From: Alphaproteobacteria bacterium
Lineage (GTDB): Bacteria; Pseudomonadota; Alphaproteobacteria; JACZXZ01
DNA: 55,235 bases
Direction of reading: 5' to 3'
NCBI GenBank assembly: GCA_035625915.1
Contig: DASPOR010000205.1
Coordinates: forward strand, 1-55,235
How positions within the stretch are numbered: position 1 is the first letter of the stretch; every line of letters begins with the position of its first letter. Positions 46,000 through 54,958 of the stretch are shown one piece after another. Position numbers and translations under genes: made by a program. The notes under the pieces were generated by a model, which worked only from the letters and a program-made list of their open reading frames with translations, searched no databases and was not told the DNA's origin.

Positions 46000-46942
46000 A
46001 GATACGCCTCCCGCGGCGGGCCGCATCGAGGGCCTGATCGATACCGAGAAGATCGAGATACCCGGTCCAATCTTTCGGGCCATAAACGTAACGGTCGAGA
46101 TAGGTCTTCATGCCCTTTTCGGGGTCCTTGCGGATCAGCTCCGCGTACATGTCGAGATGTTTGAAGAACGGCTCGTAGACGCCATAGCATTCGTGCGGCG
46201 CACACCCGAAGGGTACCTCGACCACCGCTTCGACGGCGAGAAAGGGAATCTTCGTCCGGTCGGGCGCCCGTCGGATTTGGTCGTTGGACACGATGCGCTC
46301 CGTTGTCAGGATGACGCGATTCGCGGCCATGGCGAGATCGATATCCATGAACTGAAGCCCATCCATCTGCGCGTTGCCGTAGGCGTCGCAACGCTGGACG
46401 TGGATCAGGGCGACGTCGGGATTGAGGGCGGGCACGAGCACGAGCTTCTCGCCGGTGAACGGACAATCGATTTCCTTTGCCTCCGGCAGGCGGCCGATGA
46501 CGTCCGAACCCAACATCGAGCGCATCGGCAAAAACGGCACACCCATCGCACCGGCGCGGAAACGCATTCCAACGGCCATGTGACTCCACTCCTCGAAGCG
46601 CGCGCGCTTCGATTCCGTGTATTGGCGCATGACCTTCGATACGCCCCAGACGATTCCCTGGCTGAACCAGCTCGTCAGCACGTGCGCAGAGACGCCCGAG
46701 CCGAAAAGCAGCTCGCCCTCGCTCGACATGATGCTGCGCGAACACGAAAGCCCTTTGCGCCCAGCCCGGATGAGCGCCCAGATCATCGCCATGGGCGTGC
46801 GCGAAAGCGTGCTGCCACCGATGCCGACCTTTTCCCCGTCCTTGACGAGCCGAGCGGCCTCCTCGAGGGACGTCACCTTTTCGTGCAGGCTTCGGTCGCG
46901 CTCGGCGGTCCGTCGCCGCAGCTCCAAATACGCCTCTGTCAA
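45989..46942 (-). CDS. CoA-transferase-family protein, alpha subunit (IpdA/CatI-like)
   Basis: 317 residues. KVTSLEEAARLVKDGEKVGIGGSTLSRTPMA is the N-terminal CoA-transferase region; PALNPDVALIHVQRCDAYGNAQ matches the family core. Subunits of this type activate organic acids by CoA transfer from succinyl- or acetyl-CoA, or, in IpdAB, open a CoA-bound ring. It lies 63 bp downstream of the PLP enzyme gene and upstream of the beta subunit on the same strand. Confidence 0.83.
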   Translation of the reverse strand: MTEAYLELRRRTAERDRSLHEKVTSLEEAARLVKDGEKVGIGGSTLSRTPMAMIWALIRAGRKGLSCSRSIMSSEGELLFGSGVSAHVLTSWFSQGIVWGVSKVMRQYTESKRARFEEWSHMAVGMRFRAGAMGVPFLPMRSMLGSDVIGRLPEAKEIDCPFTGEKLVLVPALNPDVALIHVQRCDAYGNAQMDGLQFMDIDLAMAANRVILTTERIVSNDQIRRAPDRTKIPFLAVEAVVEVPFGCAPHECYGVYEPFFKHLDMYAELIRKDPEKGMKTYLDRYVYGPKDWTGYLDLLGIDQALDAARRGRRIYDD

Positions 46943-47005
46943 TCCTATCCTCCGTTCATCCGCCGTGGCGCACCCTCGGCGCCGGCTGTGTCGGCGAAGG
47001 CTCCC

Positions 47006-48529
47006 CTAGCCGGGGCGGTTCAGGCCGGTGCGTGCGTTGAATTCTTCAATCAGCCGGTCCCACCCCGCAACCGCACTTTGAAGCCCGCGCCAGAACCCTT
47101 GGTCCCGACGCCGATCGAATGCGTCGAGCGGCACGCCCTGCTGCTCCACCCACGTGTAATAGCCTAGATTGTAAATGCGATTCCGGTCGATTTCCGTGAG
47201 CTCGATCGTGTGGTCGACGCTAACGCCCTCGAGGTGCGCGCCCAGGACCTGGCCCGCGGCGACCTCATCGAAACCGCGAGGATAGTGCGCCGATTCGTAT
47301 TTGCGGGCCTCGCTCGCGTACATCGCGGCGCTGTCGGTCGCCACTGTCACGATCGCGTCGCCGGCACCCAAGCCGAGATGCTTCGCGATCTTGATTGCCG
47401 CAAGCACGTTCGCGATGCTCGAGAGGCCTAGGCCGTCGAGACGGTCGATCAGTGCGGGATCGAGCTTGCGACGCGCCGAAAGGAAACGCCGCCCGACCTC
47501 GCTGTTGAAGAGGAGATTGAGCGAATCGGTGCTCCGGTCGGAAATGCCGATCACGAGGTCGGTATTCATCACATTGTGGATGAAGGGAATGTGCTTGTCG
47601 CCGATGCCTTGGATGTTGTGCTCGCCATAGCCGTTATAGAGCATGGTCGGACATTCGACGGCCTCGACGGCGGCGATCTTGGTGCCATAGGCATTCTTGA
47701 GATAATCGCCGGCGCCGAGGGTGCCCGCCGAGCCGGAGGCGGCGACGAAGGCGCTCAGGCGCAATTTGGGATCGCGGTTGCGCATATCCTCGAAAACCGT
47801 GCGCAATGCCGGCCCGGTGCAGACATAATGCGCGAGGTAGTTCCCGAACTCGGAGAATTGGTTGAGGATGACGTTGGCTCTGTCCTGCGCAAGCTCCGCG
47901 CACTTGTCGTAGATTTCCTTGACGTTGCTTTCCGTCCCTGGCGTGCGGACGATATCCTCGGGCTTGCTCACCCAGCGCTTGAGCCAGTCGAACCGCTCCT
48001 GGCTCATGCCAGCAGGCAGCACGGCTACCCCACGGCAGCCGAGGATACGCGAGATCGCAACCCCGCCGCGGCAATAGTTTCCAGTCGACGGCCACACGGC
48101 CTTCTGATGCTCGGGGTCGAATTGCCCCGTCACGAGCTTCGGCGCGAGGCAGCCATAGGCCGCAAGCACCTTGTGGGCGCCGATCATGGGGAAGTAGCGC
48201 CCAAGGGCGACGAGGATGCGCGCTTTCACGCCGGTCAGCGCGTCCGGAAGCTCGAGATAGCTCGGCACTTTCCCTTGCCCGGCGCGGCGCTCGTCATTGT
48301 ACCAGTGCACGCGGAAGAGGTTGGCGGCGTGCGGCGCATCCGGGTCGACCCCTCCGAGCTCGGAGACGATCGAGCCCGGGATCCGCGACGGATCGCCAAG
48401 CTCCGAGAAGGTCGGCAGCACAACCCGCGCCGCACGCAGGTGGCGCACTGCGCGCTCATGAACGCCGCGATCGAGCACCTCGGTCGCAAGCTCGGTCCAT
48501 TTCTTCAAGTCGTTCGATTGCAGCGCCAC
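47006..48529 (-). CDS. PLP-dependent fold-type-II enzyme of unknown substrate
   Basis: A 507-residue tryptophan-synthase-beta/threonine-synthase-fold protein, longer than typical cysteine synthases. The segment [12 protein letters not shown] probably contains the PLP lysine, and [19 protein letters not shown] is the substrate-carboxylate/phosphate loop. [14 protein letters not shown] and [10 protein letters not shown] lie further on. Such enzymes do beta- or gamma-elimination or replacement (threonine deaminase, cysteine synthase and others). I do not recognise the exact family. It is first in the leftward run with the CoA transferase and LLM enzyme, and copy B of the 31-bp element lies just upstream. 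Confidence 0.75.
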   Translation of the reverse strand: MALQSNDLKKWTELATEVLDRGVHERAVRHLRAARVVLPTFSELGDPSRIPGSIVSELGGVDPDAPHAANLFRVHWYNDERRAGQGKVPSYLELPDALTGVKARILVALGRYFPMIGAHKVLAAYGCLAPKLVTGQFDPEHQKAVWPSTGNYCRGGVAISRILGCRGVAVLPAGMSQERFDWLKRWVSKPEDIVRTPGTESNVKEIYDKCAELAQDRANVILNQFSEFGNYLAHYVCTGPALRTVFEDMRNRDPKLRLSAFVAASGSAGTLGAGDYLKNAYGTKIAAVEAVECPTMLYNGYGEHNIQGIGDKHIPFIHNVMNTDLVIGISDRSTDSLNLLFNSEVGRRFLSARRKLDPALIDRLDGLGLSSIANVLAAIKIAKHLGLGAGDAIVTVATDSAAMYASEARKYESAHYPRGFDEVAAGQVLGAHLEGVSVDHTIELTEIDRNRIYNLGYYTWVEQQGVPLDAFDRRRDQGFWRGLQSAVAGWDRLIEEFNARTGLNRPG

Positions 48530-48571
48530 GCGTCGCCCTTCCTGCGGTCGACGGCACTCGGCCGAAGTCGA

Positions 48572-48602
48572 CCTATCGTATTATCGTCCTATTTTTAATA
48601 CC
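48572..48602. promoter_or_regulatory. Conserved 31-bp element, copy B (PLP enzyme/PPOX divergent region)
   Basis: It begins CCTATCGTATTATCGTC and ends TACC, with 24 of 31 positions matching copy A at 37285. On the minus strand the same GACGATAATA core occurs 44-55 bp before the PLP gene start. Copy B also contains GTATTA and TAATAC as an inverted pair. It lies in the 225-bp divergent gap. Confidence 0.6.
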
Positions 48603-48754
48603 ATAGCGGTGCGAAACCCCTCAACTGCTTTCCTGCGCCCGCCCCTGCCGTGCTAGTGTGGCGAGGCAAAACGGCGGGGGTGCGGACTGCATTGGCAATC
48701 CCATCCTGCGGCCGCAACGCCCCTTCCGAAAACTCTCTCGAGGAGCATACGACG

Positions 48755-49153
48755 ATGGCAGCGATACCCGACAAGTATCTCGATCTGCTGCGGCAAAAGA
48801 AGGCATTCGCCAATCTCGCCACGGTGATGCCGGACGGTTCACCCCAGGTAACGCCGGTCTGGTTCGACTACGATCACGGCGTCATCCGCGTGAACACGGC
48901 GAAGGGACGGGTGAAGGCGCGCAACATGAAGGAAGGGTCGGCCGTGGCGCTGGCGATCATGGACCCAGACAATCCCTACCGCCACATCCAAGTCCGCGGG
49001 CGCGTGAAGCGGATGACCGAAGAGGGTGCCAGCAAGCACATCGACTCGCTCGCGAAGAAGTACCTCGGTCAGGATAAATATCCCTACGCGCAACCCGGCG
49101 AAGTTCGGATCATGTATGAAATCGAGCCCATGTCGGCCTCGGTGATGGGCTGA
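48755..49153 (+). CDS. PPOX-class F420-dependent oxidoreductase (FDOR-B type)
   Basis: 132 residues from ATG 48755, after GAGGAG. The split-barrel marks are FANLATVMPDGSPQVTPVWFDYD and the phosphate-binding KGRVKARNMKEG, as in mycobacterial Rv1155-type F420 proteins. Members bind F420 and reduce diverse substrates; some bind flavins or haem instead. Its location in the F420 island supports F420 use. It converges on the sleB-like gene. Confidence 0.83.
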   Translation: MAAIPDKYLDLLRQKKAFANLATVMPDGSPQVTPVWFDYDHGVIRVNTAKGRVKARNMKEGSAVALAIMDPDNPYRHIQVRGRVKRMTEEGASKHIDSLAKKYLGQDKYPYAQPGEVRIMYEIEPMSASVMG

Positions 49154-49184
49154 CACGGGACCTCTCCTGGAGCCGGGTCCCGTG
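49154..49184. terminator. Strong hairpin between convergent genes
   Basis: CACGGGACC (49154-49162) and GGTCCCGTG (49176-49184) form a perfect 9-bp G/C-rich stem directly after the PPOX stop codon. No T run follows on either strand, so it may end transcription weakly or mark mRNA ends for both converging genes. Confidence 0.45.
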
Positions 49185-49227
49185 CTCGCTCAAGGTTGGG
49201 GCCGCGAGCCGGCATCTTTTAGAGGGG

Positions 49228-49770
49228 TCAGCCGGGATTCGCCTGACCGTGAGGCGGGGTGCTGCGCACATAGAACCTGTGGTGGCCGATCTCGGCCGTA
49301 AGCGCCTTGTCGGCTACCCAGGAAGGCCGGGCGCTCGCCGCGTGAAAGTCGGTCGCACCCCCCGTCGGGTCCTCAGTCAAGCCCGAGAGTGCGAGTCGGG
49401 CGATCATGGCCGCAAGGGACCAGGCGTCGTCGTCGAAGGGGGCCGCCTTTTTGCCCTTGCGATGGCCTGTCCAGGAGAACGCGTTTCTTTGATAGACGAC
49501 ATCGCAGATCGTCCGCGCGAACCCGTGTGCGCGGGATCGGTTGAGGGTTACGTGGGCGACGGCAAGCTGACCCTCCGGAGCCTCGCCGCGCGCTTCGTAG
49601 TATATATTCATAGTAAGGCAATGAAGCTCAACCCTGTCGACCGTGACGACCGGCCACGTCGGCAACGGTGGCGTGCGGTCCTCGGGCGCATAGGATGACA
49701 CGGCCTCGTGCGATGGAATCGTCGCGAGGAGGGAGATGCAAAACGCCAGCGCGCTGAGGGGCCATCGCAT
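49228..49770 (-). CDS. SleB-family cell wall hydrolase
   Basis: 180 residues from ATG 49770, which puts a signal peptide (MRWPLSALAFCISLLATIPS) at the N-terminus. The SleB/hydrolase_2 core is clear: LTMNIYYEARGE, containing the catalytic Glu, then GQLAVAHVTLNRSR, then YQRNAFSWTG. The family comprises peptidoglycan lytic enzymes; in alphaproteobacteria it acts in wall remodelling, not spore germination. Members are usually single genes, as here. Confidence 0.87.
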   Translation of the reverse strand: MRWPLSALAFCISLLATIPSHEAVSSYAPEDRTPPLPTWPVVTVDRVELHCLTMNIYYEARGEAPEGQLAVAHVTLNRSRAHGFARTICDVVYQRNAFSWTGHRKGKKAAPFDDDAWSLAAMIARLALSGLTEDPTGGATDFHAASARPSWVADKALTAEIGHHRFYVRSTPPHGQANPG

Positions 49771-50298
49771 GTGGACCGCCTCCAAATTTGCTGCGACATC
49801 TTTCAAAAAAACCGATCGCAATCACGTCGGGTCCGCCCCCTTGAGGGCGAGGCCGCAAACAATCCCCGGATGTGCATTGCGCGGGTCCGGGCCGAATTTC
49901 GCCGATGCTTCCTACCGTGCATCGCTCAATCCGGCCGTCCGCGGCGGATAGCCGCGCCTTCTCGGCCTCCGACAGCATCCTGGGCGCGCATCGAATTAAC
50001 TTATATTCGGGCAAGGATTGTGCCAGGGAAGGCACCGGAGCAACGCATTGAGAAGGCCGCGAAAAAGAAGTGTGCATCGCGGCGAAAGGTTGCGTCGGTG
50101 GAGCGCTGGGTTTCAACGCTGAAACATCGCGCGGCAAGCAGCGGAACGCGAGGTAGTTAATCAATAGCCGGCTATCTATTATCGATCTCCGCTACGGCGC
50201 CCGCGACGCGTGCCCGAGCGCACCGGCCGGCCCTGTGAAATGGTTAACACCGCCGGGGCCGCCAACCGTGCTACGGATAATGGGCGAGGGGTACGACC
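49771..50298. other. Intergenic region with no supported gene
   Basis: 528 bp. The promoter of the leftward SleB gene must lie here, and a C/A-rich stretch with six consecutive A (from 49805) precedes it. A 12-bp perfect palindrome, ATAGCCGGCTAT, is at 50164-50175. It is followed by CTATCTATTATCG, which resembles the core of the island's 31-bp element with one base fewer. Open frames on both strands show no family features. Confidence 0.35.
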
Positions 50299-50772
50299 AT
50301 GGCATACGGCACAGCCAAACGCACGTACAGGCTCCATTATTCGCAGCGATTCGAGTCCGATTTCCGGCGCCACGGATTGCCGCGCGTGCAGAGACGCCGG
50401 CACTTTCGTCTCGGGAGCGCGCACCCGGCGCCAACCGGCAACGATCGGCTAACCCCCGCGGCACTCAAGAGAAGTCATGCGGTCCCGTCGACGACAGTGG
50501 TGCTGCCGCCGGACGCACCGGCCGTAGAACGTCCGCTGGAGACAGCGGCCATATCGCACGTTGCGGCAAGATCACCCGCATCCGACGCGTTCGGAGACCG
50601 CGATCGCGCGGCCGGCACGTGGCCGAGTGCCTGGGCAGTCGCGGCCGCACTGTTGCTCGCACTCGTCCTGGTGTCGTCGCTTTCGACGACGAAGTCATCG
50701 CTCACGCAAAACGACATCGCGCGCGCCGCCCATCATATGCCGCGCGATCACGGGACCGAGCACCGATTGTAG
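50299..50772 (+). CDS. Hypothetical single-pass membrane protein
   Basis: A 157-codon frame from ATG 50299, with GCGAGGGG upstream. The N-terminal ~105 residues are basic and rich in Arg, Pro and Ala (MAYGTAKRTYRLHYSQRF). One membrane segment follows (AWAVAAALLLALVLVSSLS, about 110-128), then a short polar tail. The pattern (cytoplasmic domain, one helix, short periplasmic tail) is plausible for a real protein. No domain is recognised, and its G/C-rich composition makes a chance frame possible. Confidence 0.42.
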   Translation: MAYGTAKRTYRLHYSQRFESDFRRHGLPRVQRRRHFRLGSAHPAPTGNDRLTPAALKRSHAVPSTTVVLPPDAPAVERPLETAAISHVAARSPASDAFGDRDRAAGTWPSAWAVAAALLLALVLVSSLSTTKSSLTQNDIARAAHHMPRDHGTEHRL

Positions 50773-50923
50773 AGCGAGGTCGGCTCAAGTCGAATAGGCT
50801 AAGGCAGCCGACCCCACCCTGGCGGCCATAATCGGCGTCTACACGACGCGGCACGTGCGATGCGCGCACGTTGCGGCGGTGGCAGTCCCCTCGGACGTCC
50901 TTATCGAATGCGCGGGAGAACTG

Positions 50924-51220
50924 TCACTTCATTTCAGAGCAGGACAATCCGAAGCCTTCGAGCTTGGTGCGGAATTGTTGCGCCTCCGCCTCGCATTGAT
51001 CGATATGGGATTGATAGTGCCAGAGCTCCTTGCCAAGCCCCGACTCCGATGCCGACTTCTTGTAGTAGACGCTGCATTGGGCGGGTCCCGCCTTCGAATA
51101 CTCGACCGTGACCGTGCGGACATCACCGTCCCTTTGGCATTGATAAGACTTGTCGTCCTGCGCGTAAGCGGCCCCCGACACACACGCCGCCGCAATGGCA
51201 GCGATCAAAAGATGCTTCAC
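50924..51220 (-). CDS. Small exported cysteine-containing protein
   Basis: 98 residues. GTG 51220 follows GGAGG and starts a clean signal peptide (VKHLLIAAIAAACVSGAAYA, cleavage at AYA-QDD). The mature part has four cysteines that could form disulphides (YQCQRD; AQCSVYY; DQCEAE; GLSCSEMK). Similar small periplasmic proteins of unknown function are found in other Alphaproteobacteria. It is read leftward and is preceded by the A/T-rich region at 51360-51440. Confidence 0.65.
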   Translation of the reverse strand: MKHLLIAAIAAACVSGAAYAQDDKSYQCQRDGDVRTVTVEYSKAGPAQCSVYYKKSASESGLGKELWHYQSHIDQCEAEAQQFRTKLEGFGLSCSEMK

Positions 51221-51531
51221 AACCGGCCTCCGTTTTTCTAGCCTGCCTCCCGAAGATCGACGCACCTCCACCCACGCGCTCGCGACCCTGTGTCACGCCA
51301 GTCATGATGCCTCGACCATTGCATCCGTAGGGCTAAACGGCGGCCAAAATCTTGTCCAGTGAAATAAATCCTGCAGCCGCATATATAATTTATAAGTAAT
51401 AAATCATTCATTACATAATTTTTTACTAATACAAAAGCTCTAGCAACACCGCCGAATGCGCGTCAAGGATTGCGCTCCGAACTAAACGTCGGAGCCCACG
51501 CGCCGCGATCGGCTGTACGAGATTGTCCGGC
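51221..51531. other. A/T-rich intergenic region upstream of the small exported protein
   Basis: The stretch 51380-51435 is almost all A and T, in sharp contrast to the genome. It contains a near-palindrome, TAATAAATCATTCATTA. It lies between the end of the MHS-type transporter gene and the promoter side of the small exported protein, so an UP-element or a binding site for a nucleoid protein is conceivable. No gene seen. Confidence 0.4.
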
Positions 51532-52824
51532 CTATTCGGCAATGACGGCGGCCGGCCGCATCTCCGGCTGAGGTCTCGCCAGGAGTGACGCCACGAGGCT
51601 GCACGCCGCGGCGAATGACAGCCACACGCCTGGCATCGCCGGATTTTTCGTCACATGGATCAGCAACGTGCTGACATAAGGCGTAAAGCCGCCGAAGAGT
51701 GCCGTGGCAAGGCTGAAGGCGAGCGAAAAGCCCGCCGTTCGCACATGCGCGGGCATGATCTCCGTGAGATAAGCGACCATGGCCCCGTTATAGCTGCCGA
51801 AGAGGAACGAAAACCAAAGCAGGACCGCGAGCAATCGTGAAAAGGAAGGTTCGGCAACCAGCCAGGTCATCACTGGGTAGGCGGTCACGAGGGCGAGCAC
51901 CGTGCAAGAGATCAGGAGCGGCCGGCGCCCGACCTTGTCGGAGGCCGCACCCATGATCGGAAGCCACATGAAGTTCGAAAGTCCCACGCACAACGTGACG
52001 ATAAGGCTATCGTTTGCCGTGAGGTGCAGCACATTTCGACCGAACGTCGGCGTATAGGCCGTGATCATGTAGAAGGTGACCGTGGTCATCATCACCATCA
52101 TCATGCCGATGATCACAATCCCCCAATTCTCGGCGAGCGAGACAAGGATTTCCGATATTGTCGGGCGGTGCTTGCGCGCGAGAAACTCATCGGTTTCCTT
52201 GAGCGAGCGCCTAAGCATGAAAATGAGCGGGACGATCATGCACCCGATGAGGAGCGGAATGCGCCAGCCCCACGCGTCCATCGTTTCCGGAGGAAGGGCG
52301 GTGCTCAGGATGACGCCGACCAAGGCCGCGAACATGACGGCGACCTGCTGGCTCCCCGATTGCCAGCTCGTATAAAAACCCTTTCGGCCGGGTGTCGCGA
52401 TCTCGGCCAAGTAAACGGATACGCCGCCGAGTTCCATGCCCGCGGAGAAGCCTTGGATCAGACGACCGATCACCACCAGGATCGGTGCTGCGAGTCCGAT
52501 CGTCTCATAACCCGGCATGCAAGCGATCGAAACGATGCCGATCGACATCAGGCTCAACGTGAGAATGAGGCCGGCGCGCCGCCCGTGGTGATCGGAATAG
52601 GCGCCGAGCACGATGGCGCCGAGCGGCCTCATCAGAAATCCCACGCCGAATGTCATGAACGCCGACATCAGCGAGGAATATTCGCTGTCGCTCGGGAAGA
52701 ACGTGCGGCCGATGGCGGTGGCGTAATAGCCGAAGATGAAGAAGTCGTACATTTCGAGGAAGTTGCCGCTCGCAACGCGGATCACGGCCAAGATCTTCGA
52801 CTTCCGGCTCTCTCCAGCACTCAT
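51532..52824 (-). CDS. MFS transporter, metabolite:H+ symporter (MHS) family
   Basis: 430 residues with 12 membrane segments. ATG 52824 follows GGGAGGCG. The MHS hallmark is the N-terminal [21 protein letters not shown], followed by the MFS loop [13 protein letters not shown] and [15 protein letters not shown]. Relatives import citrate, tricarballylate, shikimate, proline/betaine (ProP) and other organic acids. A betaine or dicarboxylate substrate would suit the neighbouring island, but the gene is about 3.6 kb away and the link is only a possibility. Confidence 0.88.
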   Translation of the reverse strand: MSAGESRKSKILAVIRVASGNFLEMYDFFIFGYYATAIGRTFFPSDSEYSSLMSAFMTFGVGFLMRPLGAIVLGAYSDHHGRRAGLILTLSLMSIGIVSIACMPGYETIGLAAPILVVIGRLIQGFSAGMELGGVSVYLAEIATPGRKGFYTSWQSGSQQVAVMFAALVGVILSTALPPETMDAWGWRIPLLIGCMIVPLIFMLRRSLKETDEFLARKHRPTISEILVSLAENWGIVIIGMMMVMMTTVTFYMITAYTPTFGRNVLHLTANDSLIVTLCVGLSNFMWLPIMGAASDKVGRRPLLISCTVLALVTAYPVMTWLVAEPSFSRLLAVLLWFSFLFGSYNGAMVAYLTEIMPAHVRTAGFSLAFSLATALFGGFTPYVSTLLIHVTKNPAMPGVWLSFAAACSLVASLLARPQPEMRPAAVIAE

Positions 52825-53036
52825 GACGCCTCCCGATCGGTCATGTAATTTTTTTGACTCTTGGGGCCATTGAGGAACCAACCGAGTACGTTGTCAATCG
52901 CCCCGATTCTGCGGTACATGCCCTTTGAATCCCCCGCACCACTCGATACACTCCATGCGGGATGGCCATGAGCGAGCGCCCGCGACAACAGGGCAAGTCA
53001 GGGGACGCTTATTTCCATAGCAGAATCGAGGTACCG

Positions 53037-53474
53037 ATGTTCAGACGAACGCTATTCGCGGTCATCGCGGGCCTAGGTCTCGCGCTTGCGCTTTCGGGTG
53101 CTGCGGCAGCACAACAAACGCCTTCGACGCCGGGTGCGAAGGTGTACTTCGTCAATCTCAAGAACGGGGCCACTGTCACGAGCCCGTTCAAGGTCGAGTT
53201 CGGCATCAAAGGCATGACGATTGCGAAAGCCGGTACTTACGAGCCGGGTACGGGCCATCATCATCTGCTGATCGATACCAAGCTGAGCAAAGCCGACCTT
53301 GCCAACCCGATCCCGAGCGACGCGCAGCATATGCATTTCGGCGGCGGGCAGACCGAAGCAACACTGACATTGCCGCCCGGCAAGCACACATTGCAGCTCG
53401 TGCTGGGCGACGGCAACCACGTCCCGTTCAAGCCGCCGGTGATGTCGAGGGTGATTACGATCACGGTCAAATGA
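53037..53474 (+). CDS. DUF4399 exported protein
   Basis: 145 residues. The signal peptide FRRTLFAVIAGLGLALALSG is followed by cleavage near AAAQQ. The mature DUF4399 domain has VYFVNLKNGATVTSPFKVEF, the histidine-rich GTGHHHLLID, then SDAQHMHFGGGQTEATL and GKHTLQLVLGDGNH. The His clusters hint at metal binding, but the family role is unknown. It converges on the DHA2 transporter gene. Confidence 0.85.
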   Translation: MFRRTLFAVIAGLGLALALSGAAAAQQTPSTPGAKVYFVNLKNGATVTSPFKVEFGIKGMTIAKAGTYEPGTGHHHLLIDTKLSKADLANPIPSDAQHMHFGGGQTEATLTLPPGKHTLQLVLGDGNHVPFKPPVMSRVITITVK

Positions 53475-53554
53475 CTCGCAGTTGGCCAGGGGGCGATTGA
53501 ACAAAGAGGCCGTCGGACTGCGGCCCGTGCGATCGGAAGGGGAAGGTACGGCAC

Positions 53555-54958
53555 TCAACCACGGTGGCCGCTAACCTCCGCACCGGCATCGCGGGCCAGG
53601 CGATAGAAGAAGATCATCGATGCCAGCGAAAGCACGCCGACGATTGCGAAGGCGTATCGCAGGTCCACGGCCGCGAGCAAATCCGCGGCCGCACCGCGCT
53701 GCGCGAGGAGGCCGTGCAGCAAAACAGCACCCAACGCCACGCCCATCCCGTTCGAGAGCTGCTGCATCATGCTTGAAATGCTCGTCGCGCCGCTAAGCTT
53801 GGCAAATGGCACGTCCGCGAAGGCCAGCGTGTTCAAGCTCGTGTATTGAAGCGAGCGGAAAAATCCGCCGATCAGCAACACGATGAATATGGCGGCGGTC
53901 GGCGTAAGCGCCGTGAAGAGACTGCATGCGACGAGCGAGCACGCGCAGATGACGGCATTCACGATCAGTACGTTGCGGAAACCGAAGCGCTGCAGAATGG
54001 GCCGCGTCGACATCTTCATGGTGAACGATCCAAGAGCGCTTGCGAAAGTGAGAAGCCCGGAGGCAAACGCCGTCATGCCGAAGGCGACCTGCAACATGAC
54101 CGGCAGCAGGAACGGCAGCGCACCAGCACAGACGCGAAAGATCGACCCGCCCGTGACCGAGATCGAGAATGTCGGAATCCTGAGGAGCGAGAGATCGATG
54201 AGGGGGTGGGGATGGCGGCGCGCGTGAAAAAAACTCGCACCTCCCCCCGCGCCCGCAACGCCGAGCAGGAGCCACGCGAATTCCACGTTTGCGCCCGGGT
54301 GGCCGATCTGATCGATTCCATAAGTCAGGCAGGTGAGCGAAATCCCGGTCAGCAAAAAGCCGACCCAGTCGAGCGGCCAGGTCTCGGCCGCCCGGTAGTT
54401 CTCGATCAGGAGCGTTACCAGGACCAGGCCAAGGATACCCATGGGAACGTTGAGAAAGAAAATCCAGCGCCAGGAGAAATAGGTGGTGATGAAGCCGCCG
54501 ACCGGCGGGCCGAGCACGGGGCCGATGAGTGCCGGCACCGTCAAATAGGCCATGGCGCGCACAAGCTCGGATTTCTCCACACTTCGAATCATGATCAACC
54601 GGCCGACCGGCACCATCATCGCGCCCCCGCAGCCTTGCAGCACGCGGGCCGCCGCGAATTCCGCGATCCCATTGCAAAATCCGCAAAGGACCGACCCGAG
54701 CGTGAAGATCGCGATTGCGGTCCGAAAGGTAGTTCGCGCGCCGAAGCGGTCGGCGACCCAACCGCTTACCGGCACGAACACGGCGAGGCTCAGCATATAG
54801 GCGGTAATGCCAATGCTCAGATGAATGGGGCTCGTGCCGAACGAAACCGCCATTGCGGGCACGGCCGTGGTGATTACCGTGCCGTCGAGATTCTCCATGA
54901 AGAGGGCGCATGCGACGATCAGCGGGACGACCATGGGTTTCGAAAAAGCAGCGGGCAT
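53555..54958 (-). CDS. MFS transporter, DHA2 (EmrB/QacA-like) drug efflux family
   Basis: 467 residues with about 14 membrane segments. FMENLDGTVITTAVPAMAVSFG is the typical N-terminus; SGWVADRFGARTTFRTAI is motif A; RVLQGCGGAMMVPVGR and GPVLGPPVGGFI complete the drug:H+ antiporter pattern. These proteins expel hydrophobic cations, detergents or antibiotics. No partner EmrA-type or TetR regulator gene is visible within the window. Confidence 0.9.
   Translation of the reverse strand: MPAAFSKPMVVPLIVACALFMENLDGTVITTAVPAMAVSFGTSPIHLSIGITAYMLSLAVFVPVSGWVADRFGARTTFRTAIAIFTLGSVLCGFCNGIAEFAAARVLQGCGGAMMVPVGRLIMIRSVEKSELVRAMAYLTVPALIGPVLGPPVGGFITTYFSWRWIFFLNVPMGILGLVLVTLLIENYRAAETWPLDWVGFLLTGISLTCLTYGIDQIGHPGANVEFAWLLLGVAGAGGGASFFHARRHPHPLIDLSLLRIPTFSISVTGGSIFRVCAGALPFLLPVMLQVAFGMTAFASGLLTFASALGSFTMKMSTRPILQRFGFRNVLIVNAVICACSLVACSLFTALTPTAAIFIVLLIGGFFRSLQYTSLNTLAFADVPFAKLSGATSISSMMQQLSNGMGVALGAVLLHGLLAQRGAAADLLAAVDLRYAFAIVGVLSLASMIFFYRLARDAGAEVSGHRG

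Noticed and set aside
48654..48664. A third copy of the REP-like repeat
   Set aside because: Only 11 bases match and there is no paired arm; mentioned as a possible remnant but not listed as a feature.
49628..50164. A minus-strand frame overlapping the start of the SleB gene
   Set aside because: It begins in non-coding DNA, has no ribosome-binding site or domain, and overlaps a clear SleB gene in another frame.
50172..50187. A third copy of the 31-bp island element
   Set aside because: CTATCTATTATCG resembles the core but lacks one base of spacing and the TACC end; it may be chance.
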